Positions 50,586 through 61,688 of a stretch of 64,000 nucleotides of DNA are shown in pieces. Numbering within the stretch: the first letter of the stretch is position 1; each line of letters opens with the position of its first letter. Source of the DNA: Actinomycetes bacterium (GTDB taxonomy: Bacteria; Actinomycetota; Actinomycetes; Nanopelagicales; Nanopelagicaceae); the NCBI GenBank assembly GCA_014190015.1, contig BJFT01000004.1, positions 1-64,000 of the forward strand, given 5' to 3'. The notes below the pieces were generated by a model. The model searched no databases, was not told where the DNA came from, and was given only the letters and a program-made list of their open reading frames with translations. The position numbers and the translations under genes are program-made.

Positions 50586-51634
50586 CGCCAGATGATCGTT
50601 TAGTTACTCCTGCTCTTCGAAGCGATGACGGCGCAGCAGAACACGCGCTCCGTCCGAAAACGTTGAGTGATTTCATTGGTCAGGATCGAGTGCGCCAACA
50701 GATAGATGTTCTATTAAGTGCGGCGAGAAAGCGTGAAAGCGCAGCAGATCATATTTTGCTTTCAGGTCCACCAGGTTTGGGCAAGACAACTCTGGCTCTT
50801 ATTTTGGCTAGCGAAATGAATACACCGATACGGGTTACCAGTGGACCGGCAATTACTCATGCAGGTGATCTAGCTGCGATTCTTTCTTCTTTGGTTGAAG
50901 GCGAGATTTTGTTTCTAGATGAGATACATAGATTGCCTCGCCCAGCAGAAGAACTTTTGTACCTTGCGATGGAAGATTTCAGAGTTGATGTTGTAGTCGG
51001 TAAAGGCCCTGGCGCTACAGCAATTCCTTTACAACTGCCTCGTTTCACATTAGTCGGTGCGACTACTCGAGCAGGGTTGCTGCCAAGTCCACTGCGTGAC
51101 CGATTTGGATTTACTGCGCACCTAGATTTTTATGATGAAAAAGATTTAGCGACAGTGATTAAGAGAAGTGCGCAATTACTCGGATTGAGTATTGATTCAA
51201 AGGCAGTAGATGAAGTTGCAGGACGTTCTCGCGGTACTCCAAGAATTGCAAATAGATTGCTGAGACGAGTTCGAGATTTTGCACAAGTACAGGGCAGTAA
51301 CTCTCTCTCGCATGAGCACGCCATGGCGGCTTTGCAGATGTATGAAGTTGATGAAAAAGGGTTAGATCGTTTAGATCGCGCAGTACTAACCGCACTCATC
51401 GAAAGATTTAATGGCGGACCGGTTGGGCTTTCAACTTTAGCTATAGCAGTTGGAGAAGAAACTGAAACCGTTGAATCTGTAGCTGAACCGTTCTTGGTGC
51501 GAAATGGGTTTATGGCGCGTACATCTCGAGGTCGAATTGCCACGGCGTTGGGTTGGACCCATATTGGGCGCACTCCGCCACCAGAATTGGCCGCTACTCC
51601 CGGTCTTTTCGACACACCAGATAATCACGCCTAG
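50582..51634 (+). CDS. ruvB: Holliday junction branch migration helicase RuvB
   Basis: [47 protein letters not shown]. Confidence 0.98.
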   Translation: MTPDDRLVTPALRSDDGAAEHALRPKTLSDFIGQDRVRQQIDVLLSAARKRESAADHILLSGPPGLGKTTLALILASEMNTPIRVTSGPAITHAGDLAAILSSLVEGEILFLDEIHRLPRPAEELLYLAMEDFRVDVVVGKGPGATAIPLQLPRFTLVGATTRAGLLPSPLRDRFGFTAHLDFYDEKDLATVIKRSAQLLGLSIDSKAVDEVAGRSRGTPRIANRLLRRVRDFAQVQGSNSLSHEHAMAALQMYEVDEKGLDRLDRAVLTALIERFNGGPVGLSTLAIAVGEETETVESVAEPFLVRNGFMARTSRGRIATALGWTHIGRTPPPELAATPGLFDTPDNHA

Positions 51635-51645
51635 ACTCTGCACTT

Positions 51646-53169
51646 ATGTCTACAACGAATAAGCCAATTAAAAATGCCACTCGTCCAGGACGAACCCTGC
51701 TCATCCTCGGCCTGGTCATGCTCGCTCTGCTTGCAACAGTCTTCATTACTGGTGCAACCGCGGTTCGATTAGGACTAGATCTTCGCGGTGGAACAAGCGT
51801 TACCTTGCAACCACGAATTGCTCCCGGTGACGATGGCAAAGTAACGACAGAAGCTATTGATCAAGCAGTTTCAATTATTCGCCAACGCGTTAACTCATTG
51901 GGTGTAGCCGAAAGTGAAGTAGCTGCACAAGGCAGTGGAACAAATCGTCAAATTATCATTTCAATTCCAGGCGACACTGGTCGTCGCGTGGTTGAACTTG
52001 TTGGGCAAACTGCTGAACTTCGATTTAGACAAGTTCTTGCTACTGCTGCAGGTACACCATCGGCTGCACCAATAGACCCAGCTGCAACTCCTGCAGCTGC
52101 TGTCACACCGGAAATTAATGCACAATTCGCGGCGCTAGATTGCACAAATCCTGCGAATCTACAGGGCAGCGGTTCTGATAATGCTGATGCTCCAATCGTT
52201 GCGTGCGATCGAAACGGTGGAGCAAAGTACATTTTGGATAAAGCAGAAGTTCTTGGACGCCAAGTATCTGAAGCAACTGCAGGCATCGATCAGCAAGGCG
52301 GCAACGCATGGTTTGTCTCTTTAGTATTCGATGGTGAAGGAACAAAAGCATTTAGCAACATCACAGCTCGCGTTACTTCATTGCCAAGTCCACAAAATCA
52401 GGTTGCAATCGTTCTAGATGGTTTAGTTGTTTCTGCTCCACGAATCAACGAAGCGATTCCTTCAGGTAATGCACAAATTACCGGTTCATTTACTCAGCTA
52501 GAGGCTCAAGATTTGGCGAACGTGCTCAAATACGGTGCGTTGCCACTTGCTTTTGATCGCGGAGAAGTTCAACAGGTGTCTCCAACACTTGGCGCCGATC
52601 AGTTAGATGCAGGATTGCTCGCAGGTCTTCTAGGTTTGATACTTATTTTTCTTTACTCAGTGTTGTACTACCGCGGTTTGGGACTCGTATCTATCGGTTC
52701 CTTAATTGTCGCAGGCGCACTTGTGTACATGGCTTTCCTTCTACTTGGTAAGTGGATTGGATTTACTCTCACTTTGGCCGGTATCGCCGGAGCAATCGTT
52801 GCAATTGGTATTACCGCTGACTCATTCATCGTTTACTTCGAACGTATTCGAGACGAAGTTCGAGATGGTCGATCATTGCGATCAGCAGTTGAAACTGGTT
52901 GGACCAAAGCAAGACGTACAATCGTTGTAGCCGACTTTGTTTCTATTATCTCTGCAATTCTTTTGTATCTCTTTGCAGTAGGTGGTGTGCGTGGATTCGC
53001 ATTCACACTTGGTTTAACAACTCTTGTGGATCTAATTGTTGTGTTCTTCTTCACCAAGCCACTCACCGTATTTTTGGCGAAACTGAAATTCTTCAACTCT
53101 GGTCACGCCCTCTCGGGTGTATCGGCCAAGAGTTTTGGTAACTCATCTCAATTAACAAAGGAGGCATAA
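51646..53169 (+). CDS. secD: Protein translocase subunit SecD
   Basis: LGLDLRGGTSVTLQ, GITADSFIVYFERIRDEVRDG. Confidence 0.96.
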   Translation: MSTTNKPIKNATRPGRTLLILGLVMLALLATVFITGATAVRLGLDLRGGTSVTLQPRIAPGDDGKVTTEAIDQAVSIIRQRVNSLGVAESEVAAQGSGTNRQIIISIPGDTGRRVVELVGQTAELRFRQVLATAAGTPSAAPIDPAATPAAAVTPEINAQFAALDCTNPANLQGSGSDNADAPIVACDRNGGAKYILDKAEVLGRQVSEATAGIDQQGGNAWFVSLVFDGEGTKAFSNITARVTSLPSPQNQVAIVLDGLVVSAPRINEAIPSGNAQITGSFTQLEAQDLANVLKYGALPLAFDRGEVQQVSPTLGADQLDAGLLAGLLGLILIFLYSVLYYRGLGLVSIGSLIVAGALVYMAFLLLGKWIGFTLTLAGIAGAIVAIGITADSFIVYFERIRDEVRDGRSLRSAVETGWTKARRTIVVADFVSIISAILLYLFAVGGVRGFAFTLGLTTLVDLIVVFFFTKPLTVFLAKLKFFNSGHALSGVSAKSFGNSSQLTKEA

Positions 53170-53172
53170 GCC

Positions 53173-54231
53173 ATGTCTAAGTTCTCAGGATTAGGCGCTC
53201 GTTTGCATTCAGGTGAAACCTCAATTGATTACATTGGTAAGCGCCGTCGCTGGTATGCGGTTTCAGGACTTCTCGTAATTGCTTCTATCGCTGCACTTTC
53301 TTTGCAAGGTTTGCACCTTGGAATTGAATTCAAGGGTGGTTCCTCTTATACGATTACTAAATCTGGAGGAACTATTGCCCAAGCAGAAAGCGCTTTAACT
53401 TCTGCCGGTATTTCGGGTGAAAAAATTATTCAGCAAGTCGGCAATGACAAGATTCGCGTGCAAACAGGATCTTTAAGTGCAGAACAATCCAACGCAGTAG
53501 AAGATGCTCTTGCTTCAACTTTTGGAGTAAGTGTTGAAGCAATCGATACTCAGATTATTGGACCTTCATGGGGTAAGGAAATTACTCGTAAAGCTCTTTA
53601 TGGTTTGGTCGGATTCTTAATCGTTGTAATCCTCTATCTCGCGATGGCTTTCGAGCCAAAAATGGCGCTGGCAGCAATTGTTGCCGTTGTTCACGATGTT
53701 TTCATTACAGTTGGAATTTATGCACTGGTTGGCTTTGACGTTACGCCCGCCACGGTTATTGGATTCTTAACAATTTTGGGTTATTCGCTCTATGACACGG
53801 TCGTTGTTTTCGATCGCGTTCGAGAAAACACTCGATCAATTACTTCAACATCGAAAATGACATATTCACAGGCTGCTAACCTGGCAATTAACCAGACTGT
53901 CATTCGATCAATTAACACAACCATCGTTGCCTTGCTACCAGTTGGTTCGATTCTTTTTGTTGGTGCAGGGCTTCTAGGCGCGGGAACATTGAAGGACTTG
54001 TCTCTCGCCCTCTTTATTGGTCTGGCAACAGGTGCGTATTCATCAATCTTTATTGCAACACCATTGCTAGCAGCAATGCGCGAACGTGAACCAGCAATGA
54101 AAGCACTTGCTAAGCGCATTAATGCACGCGGAGGATCGACAGTTGTAGCAACAGTTGGTTCATCAGTTGCTGAAGCGAGCAATGAAAAACGTGGGCCTCG
54201 CAATCAACCAAAACGGAAAGGTCGCAAGTAA
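53173..54231 (+). CDS. secF: Protein translocase subunit SecF
   Basis: GIEFKGGSSY, GYSLYDTVVVFDRVREN. Confidence 0.96.
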   Translation: MSKFSGLGARLHSGETSIDYIGKRRRWYAVSGLLVIASIAALSLQGLHLGIEFKGGSSYTITKSGGTIAQAESALTSAGISGEKIIQQVGNDKIRVQTGSLSAEQSNAVEDALASTFGVSVEAIDTQIIGPSWGKEITRKALYGLVGFLIVVILYLAMAFEPKMALAAIVAVVHDVFITVGIYALVGFDVTPATVIGFLTILGYSLYDTVVVFDRVRENTRSITSTSKMTYSQAANLAINQTVIRSINTTIVALLPVGSILFVGAGLLGAGTLKDLSLALFIGLATGAYSSIFIATPLLAAMREREPAMKALAKRINARGGSTVVATVGSSVAEASNEKRGPRNQPKRKGRK

Positions 54232-54248
54232 CTTTATTTGCGTCCCAG

Positions 54249-56411
54249 ATGGACACACTCTTACAACCTCTGATCAGCTCCTTACAGGAGCATGATCCGA
54301 AGGCTGATGTTGTAAAGGTTGAGCGAGCTTACGAAGTTGCAAAGACAGCCCATAGTGGTCAACTCCGTAAATCAGGAGATGCGTACATAACTCATCCAGT
54401 TGCCGTTGCACACATACTTGCAGAGCTCGGATTAAATGATTCAACAATCATCGCGGCCTTATTGCATGACACTGTGGAAGATACGCCATATTCACTTGCG
54501 CAGCTTAAAAGTGATTTCGGAGATGAAATTTCATCCCTTGTAGATGGTGTAACCAAGTTAGATAAGTTGAGTTACGGACCAACGGCAGAAGCAGAAACTG
54601 TTCGCAAGATGGTTGTTGCGATGTCTCGGGATATTCGAGTTTTGGTTATTAAATTAGCGGATCGCTTACACAATGCTCGAACATGGAAGTATGTAGATCC
54701 CCAGAGCGCTGAACGCAAAGCGCGTGAAACCTTGGATATTTATGCACCACTTGCTCATCGTTTGGGAATGAATGCGATCAAGTGGGAGTTAGAGGATCTT
54801 TCATTTGCTGTACTGGAACCAAAAAAGTTTGAAGAAATATCCCGATTAGTTGCTGAGCGCAGTCCTTCAAGAGATGCGTTAACTGCTGAAGTGATCAAAA
54901 CAGTTGAAGAAGATCTGGCCAAAGATAGCGTTGAGGCGACAGTTACTGGTCGCAAGAAGCATTTCTTCAGCGTCTATCAAAAGATGGTTGTTCGCGGCCG
55001 AGATTTCAATGATATTTATGACCTCGTTGGTATCCGTGTTTTAGTAAATGATGTGAAAGATTGTTATGCAGTTCTAGGTTCAATCCACGCAAGATGGTCA
55101 CCGGTTCCGGGACGTTTTAAAGATTACATAGCTATGCCAAAGTTCAACTTGTATCAATCTCTGCACACAACTGTAATAGGTCCTGATGGCAAGGCAATTG
55201 AAATTCAAATCCGCACTTTTGAAATGCATTCTCGCGCTGAGTTCGGTATTGCCGCTCACTGGAAATACAAGCACGGCACAGATACAAACTCTTCTTCACC
55301 GCAGATGTTGTGGTTACGCCAACTCCATGAATGGCAGAAAGAGACAGAAGATCCATCTGAATTCTTAGAAGCACTCCGTTTTGATTTAGGTACACCTGAA
55401 GTTTTCGTCTTTACTCCCAAGGGCAGTGTTGTCGCACTACCGGGTGGATCAACTCCTGTTGATTTTGCTTATTCAGTGCATACAGATGTTGGCAATAGAT
55501 GCGCGGGTGCAAAAATCAATGGTCGTTTAGTTCCACTTGATACACGATTGAACAATGGTGATGTAGTCGAAGTTGTAACGAACAAGAGTGATTCTGCAGC
55601 ACCTTCTCGCGACTGGCTGAATTTTGTAAAGAGTCCACGGGCTAGGTCAAAGATCAAAGCTTGGTTTAGCAAGGAACGTCGCGAAGAAGCAATTGAAGCG
55701 GGTCGCGAATCAATTGCACGGCAAATGCGTAAAGCAGGTTTGCCGCTACAAAAGATCTTTGCAGGGCATGCATTGTTAGAACTCGCGCACGAATTGAGAT
55801 ATCCAGATATTTCAGCGTTGTATTCAGCAGTTGGTGACGGACACGTTTCTGCCGCTGCGATCATCGACAAGTTAGTTCTCTTTATGGGTGTGGAAGATTC
55901 ACACCCAGAACCAACCATGGACTTAATCCCCGGGGGAGCACCTGTTGCTAAGCGTTCAAGCAGCGCAATAAAAGTTGAAGGCATTGATGATGTTCTTGTG
56001 AAGCTTGCACGTTGTTGCACGCCAGTTCCGGGAGATCCAATTATGGGTTTTATAACTCGAGGAAGTGGCATTTCGGTGCACCGAACTGATTGCGTAAACG
56101 CAGATGACCTACGTCTACATCAGAGCGATCGCATCGTTGGCGTTAAATGGCTTGATGGAGCATCAAGTTTATTCTTGGTTAATATTCAAGTGGAAGCACT
56201 TGATCGAGCACGTTTGCTTGCTGATGTAACCAGAACGCTATCTGAGCAGCAGGTAAATATTTTGAGTGCAGCGGTAAGCACGACAAAAGACAGAGTCGCT
56301 ATATCCAGATTCACATTTGAAATGGCTGATGCAACGCACTTAGATGCTGTACTAACTGCCGTGCGTTCAATTGAAGGCGTGTACGACGTTTATCGCACTA
56401 CAAACAATTAA
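54249..56411 (+). CDS. rel: Bifunctional (p)ppGpp synthetase/hydrolase
   Basis: HD domain (ALLHDTVEDT), synthetase domain, TGS (VFVFTPKGSVVALPGGSTPVDFAY), C-terminal ACT. Confidence 0.97.
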   Translation: MDTLLQPLISSLQEHDPKADVVKVERAYEVAKTAHSGQLRKSGDAYITHPVAVAHILAELGLNDSTIIAALLHDTVEDTPYSLAQLKSDFGDEISSLVDGVTKLDKLSYGPTAEAETVRKMVVAMSRDIRVLVIKLADRLHNARTWKYVDPQSAERKARETLDIYAPLAHRLGMNAIKWELEDLSFAVLEPKKFEEISRLVAERSPSRDALTAEVIKTVEEDLAKDSVEATVTGRKKHFFSVYQKMVVRGRDFNDIYDLVGIRVLVNDVKDCYAVLGSIHARWSPVPGRFKDYIAMPKFNLYQSLHTTVIGPDGKAIEIQIRTFEMHSRAEFGIAAHWKYKHGTDTNSSSPQMLWLRQLHEWQKETEDPSEFLEALRFDLGTPEVFVFTPKGSVVALPGGSTPVDFAYSVHTDVGNRCAGAKINGRLVPLDTRLNNGDVVEVVTNKSDSAAPSRDWLNFVKSPRARSKIKAWFSKERREEAIEAGRESIARQMRKAGLPLQKIFAGHALLELAHELRYPDISALYSAVGDGHVSAAAIIDKLVLFMGVEDSHPEPTMDLIPGGAPVAKRSSSAIKVEGIDDVLVKLARCCTPVPGDPIMGFITRGSGISVHRTDCVNADDLRLHQSDRIVGVKWLDGASSLFLVNIQVEALDRARLLADVTRTLSEQQVNILSAAVSTTKDRVAISRFTFEMADATHLDAVLTAVRSIEGVYDVYRTTNN

Positions 56412-57715
56412 TTAAATTCAGCGAGTGATTTCTGTGCTTCTTCTAGCCAGGAACGTCTAGCAGCTGCAGATTCCAAGGCTTCGGCGGCTTTCTTCGCATT
56501 ACCAGCACTCGTTGCTTTCGCTGCGATCTTCTCGTAATTATCGATTGCACCTTGAAGCTGAGCAACAACTTCTGCAGCGCGTGCTTTAGCTGCAGGATCT
56601 GTTTTACGCCAAATCTCTGCTTCCGCTGATTTGATCGCTTCTTCCACTTTGCTTACACGGGCATCAAGGGCCGCGCGCTTATCGCGATTAGTCATTCCTA
56701 TTTTTTCCCATGAGCGAGCAAGATCTCTGAATTTATTCTTTGCATCTTTAACATCTGTAAATGGCACTAGGGCTTCAATTTGAATAATGAGTTCTTCGCG
56801 CTTGGCTAAGTTGGCAGTCATTGTTACTTCGCGCTTTTCTAGATCAGCACCTTTTGCTTGGAAGAATTGATCTTGTGCTTTTTTAAATCTTGCCCATAGT
56901 TTTGCGTCATCAGATGGCTTACCGCGACCTGCTGCTTTCCATTGATCCATGAGTGATTTGTAAGCCTTAGCTGTTGCTACCCAATCCGTTGAAGTCGCGA
57001 GCTTCTCAGCTTCGGCAACCAAATTCTTCTTGGCATCTGTTACGACTGATGTTTTAGCTTCGAGATTGGCGAAGTGCGTGCGACGACGCTTATCAAATTT
57101 GTTTCGAGATGCCGAAAAGCGCTTCCATAAATCTGTGTCGGTTTTCTTATCTAGACGAGGTGCAGACTTCCACTCAGTTAGTAATTCCTTAAGGCGATCA
57201 CCTGTGGTTTTCCAACTCTCTGAAAGAGCTAGAGATTCAGCTTCTGCAACAATTTTTTCTTTTTCAACAAGAACTTGTGCGCGCTTTGCACTTTTCTCAG
57301 CTTCGGCAGCAGCCTTCTTCGCTTCATAGGCACCGCGATGACCTTCGATGAGTGGTTCTAGTTGCTCTACGGAGTTAGCAAGAGCTTCAAGGTCGCCCAC
57401 TGCGTTTATCTCTTTAACTTGGTCACGTAATTTTTTAACGGATGCAAGGGCATCAGATGGAACCATGGCACCACTTGTAATACGTGCGGCAAGGAGAGCA
57501 ATTTCAGAAGCAACTGCTTCGAACTTTCGCACAAAATACGCAAGAGCTTCTTCAGCACTCTTGCCTGGATATGAACCCACAGCTTTATCGCCAGTTGAAG
57601 TTTTTACAAAGACCGTTCCATCAGGAGCCACGTATCCAAATTTGGCTGGATCACCAATTAATGCAGATGCTGCAGAAGTTGGAATTGAAATAGATGTTGG
57701 ATTGATGTCGGACAC
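56408..57715 (-). CDS. DUF349 domain-containing protein
   Basis: Repeated charged helical DUF349 units (W..sGr..k..d..LW.rF..a.d.f). Confidence 0.9.
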   Translation of the reverse strand: MSDINPTSISIPTSAASALIGDPAKFGYVAPDGTVFVKTSTGDKAVGSYPGKSAEEALAYFVRKFEAVASEIALLAARITSGAMVPSDALASVKKLRDQVKEINAVGDLEALANSVEQLEPLIEGHRGAYEAKKAAAEAEKSAKRAQVLVEKEKIVAEAESLALSESWKTTGDRLKELLTEWKSAPRLDKKTDTDLWKRFSASRNKFDKRRRTHFANLEAKTSVVTDAKKNLVAEAEKLATSTDWVATAKAYKSLMDQWKAAGRGKPSDDAKLWARFKKAQDQFFQAKGADLEKREVTMTANLAKREELIIQIEALVPFTDVKDAKNKFRDLARSWEKIGMTNRDKRAALDARVSKVEEAIKSAEAEIWRKTDPAAKARAAEVVAQLQGAIDNYEKIAAKATSAGNAKKAAEALESAAARRSWLEEAQKSLAEFN

Positions 57716-57917
57716 GGTCTTCCCTTCAGCGCGTTAATCGATTTCGATCTTCGCTATTGGACCAGTTCTTAAATCTCTTCAATTCTTTGATTAAAGAGCT
57801 TCAAATCGAGTTGGTCAGGCGGCTTGGTGAAGGTAAAAGGTACCCTGTACCCATGAGCGCGGCGAAATTTCCCGCGTAGCAAGCTCCGTAAATAGGCGTA
57901 GCTGAAGGGAAATCACC

Positions 57918-58589
57918 GTGTTCATCACCTCCTTTGCTGCTCCGATGTTTGCAACCAATTGCTGGATTATCGCCGACAAACCTGGTGGTGAATGCGTGAT
58001 CGTTGACCCTGGAATGCCAGATGTGTCCGACACGGTTGCAATGGTTTTAAGTGAGCACAAATTAAAACCCGTTGCTTCAATCATCACTCATGGACATTTG
58101 GATCATACTTTTTCAATTGTTCCGATAGCCAAAGGGTATGAGATTCCCGCCTACATTCATAGCGAAGATCGAGCCTTGTTATTGCACCCAGAACGGGCTC
58201 ACGGTCCTGAATTTTTAGCGACATTAAGCGCAATGGAGTTTTCCGAACCCAGCGATGTACGAGAATTGCGGCATGGAGCTGAAGTTGAAATGTTAGGCAT
58301 GAAATTTCAAGCAATTCATGCCCCGGGTCATACTCGAGGCTCTCTCATGTTTAAGGTAGATGAAGAAGTTCTCATCAGTGGTGACGTTTTATTTGCAGGA
58401 GCAATTGGAAGAACTGATTTACCTTCGGGCTCTGCTCAATCAATGCAAGAAACTTTAGTTAATAAGGTTTTAACACTCTCTGATGATCTTCGCGTATTGC
58501 CTGGACATGGCCCTGATACAAATATTGGACATGAAAGAAAAACAAATCCTTATCTCATTGATGCGGCCAAGAAATCAGGGAAACGATGA
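57918..58589 (+). CDS. MBL-fold metallohydrolase (glyoxalase II-like)
   Basis: THGHLDH metal motif, [20 protein letters not shown] start. Confidence 0.93.
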   Translation: MFITSFAAPMFATNCWIIADKPGGECVIVDPGMPDVSDTVAMVLSEHKLKPVASIITHGHLDHTFSIVPIAKGYEIPAYIHSEDRALLLHPERAHGPEFLATLSAMEFSEPSDVRELRHGAEVEMLGMKFQAIHAPGHTRGSLMFKVDEEVLISGDVLFAGAIGRTDLPSGSAQSMQETLVNKVLTLSDDLRVLPGHGPDTNIGHERKTNPYLIDAAKKSGKR

Positions 58590-59857
58590 GTAAGAGAGAT
58601 CAAATCCAAGCTCCTAAAGGTGTGAGTGAATATGTGCCGCCACAATCTAGAAAATTTGAATCTGTTCGCGAAGCACTTCTTAAGCCAGCACGTAACGCCG
58701 GTTACGAATTAATTGAATTGCCAGTTTTTGAAGATACAGAGTTATTTACACGCGGTGTTGGAGAATCGACTGACGTTGTTTCTAAGGAGATGTACACATT
58801 TGAAGATCGTGGCGGTCGTTCAATAACACTTCGACCTGAAGGAACAGCCGGTGTTATGCGCGCAGTTATCGAACATGGCTTAGATCGCGGCCAATTGCCA
58901 GCGAAACTTTATTACAGCGGGGCTTTCTTTCGTGCTGAAAGACCACAAGCTGGCAGATATCGTCAATTTTATCAGGTAGGAATTGAAGCAATTGGTGTTC
59001 AAGATAGTGCGTTAGATGCAGAAGTTATCGCTATTGCAGATGCAGGATTCAAGGCAATTGGATTGAAGAAATATAGACTTGAAATAACATCGCTGGGTGA
59101 TGCGCAATCACGTGCCAAACATCGCGTTGATTTGGTTACATACATCGATAAATTGGATTTGGACGAAGTTACTAAAGCCCGAGCCGCCATTAATCCGCTT
59201 CGGTTATTTGATGACAAACGTGATGAAGTGAAAAAACAGATGAGTAAAGCTCCTTTACTCCTTGATTACCTGTCAGAGGAATCACGAAAAGATTTTGAAT
59301 CTGTGCAAAAACACTTGAAGGCACTTGGCGTCGAGTTCACAGTTAATCCAAGGATGGTTCGAGGTTTGGATTATTACACCGGCACAACTTTTGAATTTGT
59401 TCACGAATTATTGGGTGCTCAATCAGGTATCGGTGGAGGTGGCCGGTATGACGGTCTTATGTCTGAACTTGGTGGACAAGAACTTTCAGGTATCGGCTTT
59501 GGCCTCGGTATCGATCGTTGTGTATTAGCAGCTGATGCTGAAGGTATTTCCTTTGATCAAGAGTTCACATCAGATCTCTTTATTATCCCGCTTGGAGATG
59601 AGAGCAAAACTGCCGCATTAACTATTGCCCAGGAGTTAAGAAGTTCAGGTTTGCGCGTTGAAATATCTTTTGGTGATCGGGCCTTGAAAGGTTCGATGAA
59701 GGCCGCCGATAAGAGTGGCGCTGCTTATGTAATAGTTCTTGGTGATAGCGAGATTGCTAGCGGAGCCGTAGAACTCAAGGAGATGAGCACGGGTAAGACA
59801 TCTTCGGTTACTCTTACCTCCTTGCAGAAACATCTTCAGAGCGTTTCTTCGAAGTAA
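58586..59857 (+). CDS. hisS: Histidyl-tRNA synthetase
   Basis: Class II motif 2 ([30 protein letters not shown]), HisA-like [13 protein letters not shown]. Confidence 0.97.
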   Translation: MSKRDQIQAPKGVSEYVPPQSRKFESVREALLKPARNAGYELIELPVFEDTELFTRGVGESTDVVSKEMYTFEDRGGRSITLRPEGTAGVMRAVIEHGLDRGQLPAKLYYSGAFFRAERPQAGRYRQFYQVGIEAIGVQDSALDAEVIAIADAGFKAIGLKKYRLEITSLGDAQSRAKHRVDLVTYIDKLDLDEVTKARAAINPLRLFDDKRDEVKKQMSKAPLLLDYLSEESRKDFESVQKHLKALGVEFTVNPRMVRGLDYYTGTTFEFVHELLGAQSGIGGGGRYDGLMSELGGQELSGIGFGLGIDRCVLAADAEGISFDQEFTSDLFIIPLGDESKTAALTIAQELRSSGLRVEISFGDRALKGSMKAADKSGAAYVIVLGDSEIASGAVELKEMSTGKTSSVTLTSLQKHLQSVSSK

Positions 59858-59883
59858 TTAATATTAGAAAAAGAGGCTGTTAA

Positions 59884-61629
59884 ATGTTGCGCACTCACGG
59901 AGCTGGAACGCTTCGCGCTTCCCATGTGGGACAGAGCGTCACTCTTGCCGGATGGGTTGCTCGTCGCCGCGATCACGGTGGCGTTGCATTTATTGATTTT
60001 CGTGATTCAACAGGGTGGGTACAAGTAGTTGTTCGAGATGAAAAAATCGCTGGAGCACTCCGCGCTGAATGGTGTTTAAAAATCACTGGTCAAGTTGTCG
60101 CAAGACCAGCTGGTAATGAAAATTCTGCAGTCCCAACTGGCGCCATTGAAGTTATGGGTGATGACGTTGTTATTTTGAGCGAAGCATCGGCACTTCCATT
60201 TCCAGTAGACAGTGGCGATGACGTAGAAATTTCGGAAGAAGTTCGATTGAAGTATCGCTATCTTGATCTTCGTCGTGAAGAACCGGCAGCGAATTTACGT
60301 TTACGTTCAAAAGTTACTTCAACTATTCGCCGAGTCATGGAAGATGAAGCTTTTCTAGAAATCGAAACTCCGTATCTGACTCGTTCAACTCCTGAAGGCG
60401 CACGAGATTTCTTAGTACCTGTGCGCCTTCAGCCAGGCAGTTGGTACGCCCTTCCTCAATCTCCACAGCTGTTCAAGCAATTGTTAATGGTGGCTGGAAT
60501 GGAGAAGTACTACCAAATTGCTCGTTGTTTCAGAGATGAAGATTTCAGAGCCGATCGCCAACCAGAATTTACTCAACTAGATATTGAGATGTCTTTTGTT
60601 GATCAAGAAGATATTTTGGCCGTCGCAGAAAAAATCTTAGTAAAGGTTTGGAAAGAAGTTCTTGATTATCAAATCTCACTACCAATTCCTCGTATGACCT
60701 ATCTCGATGCAATGGCTCGATACGGTTCAGACAAACCAGATTTACGTTTTGAGTTAGAACTTGTTGATTGCACAGAATTTTTCAAAGAAACAACCTTCAG
60801 AGTTTTCCAAGCTCCATATGTAGGAGCAGTTGTTATGCCAGGTGGTGCTGATTCGCCAAGACGAGAACTCGATGCTTGGCAAGATTGGGCGAAGGCTCGA
60901 GGTGCTAAAGGCCTCGCTTATATTCTTGTGGCAGCAGATGGGACACTCGGGGGACCAGTAGCAAAGAATTTAACTGAGAGTGAAGCCGCAAATGTCGCTG
61001 CGCACGTTGGTGCAAAGCCAGGAGATGCAATCTTTTTCGCAGCAGGGGAGCGCACCGCTTCATTGAATTTGCTTGGCGCTGTTCGCCTAGAAATCGGAAA
61101 GCGCTGCAACCTAATCGATAGCAATCGTTGGGAATTTGTGTGGATTGTTGACGCTCCGATGTTTGAACCAACTGATAACAACGGTTGGACCGCTGTGCAT
61201 CACCCATTTACTGGTCCAAAGCCAGAGTATGCAAAAACATTTGCAAAAGATCCCGCAAGTGCGCTTGCTTACGCATACGACATCGTTCTTAATGGGACAG
61301 AACTAGGTGGCGGTTCTATCCGTATTCACGATCGTTCTATGCAAAAAGATGTATTCACAGTTATTGGCTTAAGTGATGAAGAAGCTGCAAATAAATTTGG
61401 ATTCTTACTTGAAGCCTTTAACTATGGCCCACCGCCACACGGTGGAATTGCACTTGGATTAGATAGATTATGCGCGCTACTTTCACATTCAGATTCAATT
61501 CGAGAAGTTATTGCGTTTCCTAAAACTGCCAGTGGTGGAGATCCGTTGACTGGCGCGCCAACTCCAATTACTCCCGCACAACGCAAAGAGAGCGGAATAG
61601 ATGGGGCTCCAAAAGAGGGAGCCAAGTAA
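59884..61629 (+). CDS. aspS: Aspartyl-tRNA synthetase
   Basis: [64 protein letters not shown]. Confidence 0.98.
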   Translation: MLRTHGAGTLRASHVGQSVTLAGWVARRRDHGGVAFIDFRDSTGWVQVVVRDEKIAGALRAEWCLKITGQVVARPAGNENSAVPTGAIEVMGDDVVILSEASALPFPVDSGDDVEISEEVRLKYRYLDLRREEPAANLRLRSKVTSTIRRVMEDEAFLEIETPYLTRSTPEGARDFLVPVRLQPGSWYALPQSPQLFKQLLMVAGMEKYYQIARCFRDEDFRADRQPEFTQLDIEMSFVDQEDILAVAEKILVKVWKEVLDYQISLPIPRMTYLDAMARYGSDKPDLRFELELVDCTEFFKETTFRVFQAPYVGAVVMPGGADSPRRELDAWQDWAKARGAKGLAYILVAADGTLGGPVAKNLTESEAANVAAHVGAKPGDAIFFAAGERTASLNLLGAVRLEIGKRCNLIDSNRWEFVWIVDAPMFEPTDNNGWTAVHHPFTGPKPEYAKTFAKDPASALAYAYDIVLNGTELGGGSIRIHDRSMQKDVFTVIGLSDEEAANKFGFLLEAFNYGPPPHGGIALGLDRLCALLSHSDSIREVIAFPKTASGGDPLTGAPTPITPAQRKESGIDGAPKEGAK

Positions 61630-61688
61630 GGCAATCGGGTAGGCTCTGCCTGTAGGAGTTTCTTACTGCGCAAACAGAGGAGGACGTT

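Noticed and set aside
51130-51615. 161-aa minus-strand ORF opposite ruvB
   Set aside because: Shadow of the strongly conserved ruvB; no domain signature.
55469-56071. 200-aa minus-strand ORF opposite rel
   Set aside because: Overlaps the conserved TGS/ACT-containing rel coding region on the opposite strand; shadow ORF.
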